Positions 60,891 through 64,000 of a DNA stretch of 64,000 nt are shown here, one piece after another (position 1 is the stretch's first letter; every line of letters begins with the position of its first letter). Position numbers and translations under genes: made by a program. This stretch comes from Oscheius sp. JU75 (taxonomy: Eukaryota > Nematoda > Chromadorea > Rhabditida > Rhabditidae), in assembly GCA_037178855.1 (NCBI GenBank), contig JASJZC010000007.1, positions 5,890,001 to 5,954,000 on the forward strand, given 5' to 3'. The notes beneath the pieces were generated by a model. That model was given only the letters and a program-made list of their open reading frames with translations. It was not told the origin of the DNA and did not search any database.

Positions 60891-63800
60891 AAAACATCGC
60901 ATGTTTATCATAATTCTTCACAGTTTGAGGACTATATTTTTCTCGACATAGAACGATAGTAGAAATGATGGCAAAAGAACAAGTGCACCAGTTAGTGATA
61001 TTATTCCTAGAGCAAGCAGCATTATTCCCACCTGAAATTTTTAATTATTGTAGTTCTTTTGTGATCTGACCTGGTAGAAAGCAGCAGTTGATGCAAAAAG
61101 TAATGGAATACCGCAAACCACAGAGGAGCATGCTGCCAAAATGCAGGCTGTTCCGGCAGAATGGAAGGCAGATCTGAAAATGGTTAGTTACCTAAAAAGC
61201 TTTGAGTTACCTGATCTTGTCAACCATGAAAATCTCTCCAGAGTTTTTGACACTGGCTGCGATATGAAGCGAAAAGTCAAAACTCAACCCGATGGTCAGT
61301 ACAATAATTGTGGATTCTACCACACTCAGTTGCCATCCTGGAAAAACTTTTTAACTTGATAAATAAAATCACCTATCAACACCAGAGCCGATGTTGTCCA
61401 TAGAACTACAGCACAAATTACTGCGACCGTCATCAGAGATAGGACAAACTGCTGCGTACAAAGAATTACCACAACCAAAGAGACAATGACAGAAATGACG
61501 ACTGATGACAGCGTGGAGGTTCGCAGTTTGCCAATAATGTCATAGTATCGAGTTATTTCGCTCGATGAAAGACATCTCAATGGCAAGTTTCCTGAACTGA
61601 CATCATAATAAGCTCCGCAATGCGTTTACCCAAATAGCCTTTCATAACTTTACAGTCTTTGTCAATTTCTTGGAAAGCCTCAGAAATTTTTTTAGATACA
61701 GCCGTCAGTTTCACTTTCGATGGAGTTGACAGATAATATCTAATGTTTAGTATCTGTTGGAAGTCTATCGCAGTACCCAATAAGATCCATATCCTTGTTG
61801 AAAAGCGGTCCATCCGATGAATATTTCGAGAAATCGTCAGGAAAGCGTGATGGTAAGCGTTCGAAACAGTGATCGACATAGCACTTTGTGGAAACAAATG
61901 TTTCTCGAGAACAGTTTGACGCTTCTAATCCGGTGATCCAAGAATTGTTCGGATTTCTGCCAGAAGTTAGAAGAACATTGTTTACAGCTTGCTAAAGATT
62001 CGACTATATAGATCTTACGGCCCTCACCTTAATATTTTTCAGGTTTTTCGAAGAAAACTTCATTTTCCTTTCCTTCAGTTTGCCGTTTATTGACACAGAA
62101 AGCAGTTTTTTTCCACTGAAATTGCATAAATGCACGAGAATGGACTTACGTGATTTGGATTTTGTCAATGATGAAATATTTTTGGATCATGTATGAACGT
62201 TTCCATTCAAAGTTGAACAGGTGAGCATTGTTGTCGTACCATTCTGCTGGATTGCTGTCAACAAGAAGCTGAAAAGTTTGTGGTATACATAAACAGAACC
62301 ATACCTTGGTAGGGTTGTATTCAGGCAATATCAGTCCGGGATTGAAAAACGTTACAAATATAGAGAAACCGGTCAAGAGAACACTGATAAAAATTATTAT
62401 CCACTTGACCGACTGAAGAGCTTGCACAAAAAAGTCCATGTACAAGTTGGTCGAAAAGTTCAAAATTGACGAATCTGAAAATATATAACTTTTACTAAAA
62501 ATAAAACTAACGCTCAGCAGACTGTGTGAGCATTAAGGTAGGAGGAAGAATGAAAAGAACCAAGCAAAAGTTAAAAAGCACTGTTAGACAAGCGTAAATA
62601 CCAAAGCATCTGAGCACTTGATCAGATTAGAAAATCAACGTTTACCTCAAAACCACAATGTCACCACTAAGATTCGAGAGAAATGCTACAGCTGTAGTTG
62701 CCGACGTGATGAACATGCTCATCAAAGAATGTCTCAAAGATGTTTGAAGCGAGCGAATGTGCAAGGAATTGCCGGGCAAATACATGTCTCCGGGTCTCCA
62801 TGGTTCGGAAAGATGCTAATATCAAATATTTGACCATGTTTGATTCCTGCCTTCTTTTCCAATTTGTAGTAGGAGAGCAGCAAGAAAGCGTCGTCTGCGC
62901 CGATGGAGGTCATCAAAACAATAATCAAGAGGTTCAAGAATGGGAAGAAATCAATGCCCAGAACAACCTAAAAGATTTTTTGCAGATGTTTTTAACGCTT
63001 ACAGTGTAAGTGAAAAAAGCAAGAGCCATGGACAGAGCAACCATTGCAAGGATGATAAATGTGAAAATTATGCTTCCAGAATACAAGTAGAAGGTAGTTA
63101 AGACAAGCGTAGCTACAAAAGGTTTACCAAGATGCGACGAGGATCTCACCCGATATGGCAGACAGCAAGGAATCATGTATGAGAGCATCATGAAACTTTT
63201 TTGTTTTTGTCCCAAAGTCAATTCCTCTTTGCTTTAATCCAGATTCAAAAAAGTGCTTGTTCATTTTTTTCTCGAGTTTTTCAAAGAAAAGGAAACTGTC
63301 AGTGTTGTAAGCTCGTTGCAGAGGTAGAAAAACTGATGCATACGGAAGACTCTTGTCTTTGGGCAGCAACAGTTCTGCGGCCTGCAACAAAAGTTGGCAT
63401 ATTTCTAATGCTGAATCAACCAGCTGAATCATTTCCAGTTTGCAGATTTCCAGGGCATTGCTGTCAGATTCACATTGTTCAATTGTCTTCTTCAAGTTAT
63501 CGATGCTATAACGACTGTTATATTTCAAAATAGACTCACTCTGCTTGATTGATATTTGAACATTTCTTCGTGACCGAAGGATTCATGCAGAGTGCAATTA
63601 GAGGCAAATTGATAGAATGTTTCAGCTGAGAAACACGGATATTGCTCATCTTTGATTCTTCAACAGTTTCGTCAATCATAAAATCCATTTCACAAAGTGC
63701 TTTGAAAGATTTTACAGTGAACAGCTGTAATTGGTAAGTACAATACATTTTCCTTGCTTACATTCTGAGATTCTATCACGATCTTTGTCATTAGTTCAAC

Positions 63801-64000
63801 TATGTCGTATGGAATCCGCTTTCCAAGAGCCAAATACTGGGTACAGGGGTCGTTGAGAACATCGCTCTCGTTAGGCTCCGAGTCCACTCCGTATTCTTCG
63901 TAGTTCACTGTAATTGGCTCGTACGTCGAATTACTAAAAGTGTACAATCTTCTATATTTGAGTTTACAAACCTGTATTCGTCTTCATATGGTATTTCTGC
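60889..64000 (-). CDS. Dispatched/CHE-14-like sterol-sensing-domain membrane protein (5' end outside the window)
   Basis: An RND-type multi-span protein related to Patched and Dispatched; worm CHE-14 acts in apical sorting and secretion of epidermis and sensory support cells. Exons read leftwards from 64000. First comes an acidic, glycosylatable extracellular region, then SGSIIFTFIILAMVALSMAL and LNLLIIVLMTSIGADDAFLLLSYY, the GADDxF motif of transmembrane segment 4. SLMSMFITSATTAVAFLSN, LVLFILPPTLMLTQSAE and FVQALQSVKWIIIFISVLL follow. After a second extracellular loop come YQVLQ-type sequence, ESTIIVLTIGLSFDFSLHIA (GxSxDxxxH of the second half) and SAGTACILAACSSVVCGIPLLF. The stop follows KHAMF. 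GADD rather than the GVDD of PTR proteins favours Dispatched. The N-terminus and exact exon list are not available. Confidence 0.82.

Noticed and set aside
1..64000. CRISPR arrays, rRNA genes, bacterial operons
   Set aside because: The sequence is a spliced eukaryotic genome; no regularly spaced short direct repeats or rRNA signatures were seen.

Overview
The window comes from a nematode, most likely a free-living rhabditid. Every protein I could assemble has a nematode-type counterpart: a CDC25 phosphatase, a TWK-type two-pore K+ channel, galectins, AMAN-2, OSM-6/IFT52, a Lifeguard/TMBIM protein, a ligand-gated ion channel, a GH19 chitinase, ET-module-like proteins and a Dispatched/CHE-14-like protein. 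Exons are small, most introns are only 36-45 nt with TTTCAG-type acceptors, several first ATGs follow directly on a splice acceptor (as expected for spliced-leader trans-splicing), and genes are packed head to head or tail to tail. I cannot name the genus. All gene models were built by hand from reading frame, splice signals and protein-family pattern.

Layout. 0-1.9 kb: nothing supported. 1.9-3.2 kb (-): CDC25. 3.3-11.6 kb: long gene-free block with a strong excess of TTCAAA/TTTGAA motifs on both strands (candidate piRNA-type cluster). 11.7-13.2 kb: degenerate remnants. 13.6-15.1 kb (+): N-myristoylatable globin, convergent with 15.2-17.1 kb (-): two-pore K+ channel. 17.8-20 kb (-): two small unrecognised genes. 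20-24.5 kb: sparse, with one probable multi-exon gene. 24.5-26.2 kb (-): two galectin units, divergent from aman-2 at 26.7-31.5 kb (+). 31.7-33.5 kb (-): osm-6/IFT52 with an X-box promoter element. 34.2-36.4 kb (-): TMBIM protein. 37.5-39.9 kb (+): Cys-loop-family channel subunit, convergent at 7 bp with 39.9-41.6 kb (-): GH19 chitinase. 41.7-46.9 kb: mostly empty, one tRNA-like remnant. 46.9-57.2 kb (+): a giant secreted, probably GPI-anchored protein of about 31 ten-cysteine modules. 57.3-60.9 kb: a graveyard of broken module copies, one inverted, interrupted by a dead mariner element. 60.9-64 kb (-): a Dispatched-like membrane protein cut by the window edge.

The genes do not form one pathway. 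osm-6 carries a ciliary (RFX/DAF-19) promoter motif; the channel, K2P and globin genes fit sensory or neuronal roles; aman-2 acts in N-glycan processing. The most dynamic part is 46.9-60.9 kb, where the cysteine-rich modules expand by tandem duplication (a near-identical 1312-bp repeat that includes introns) and decay next to a transposon. The most unexplained part is the motif-rich 3.8-11.4 kb block.
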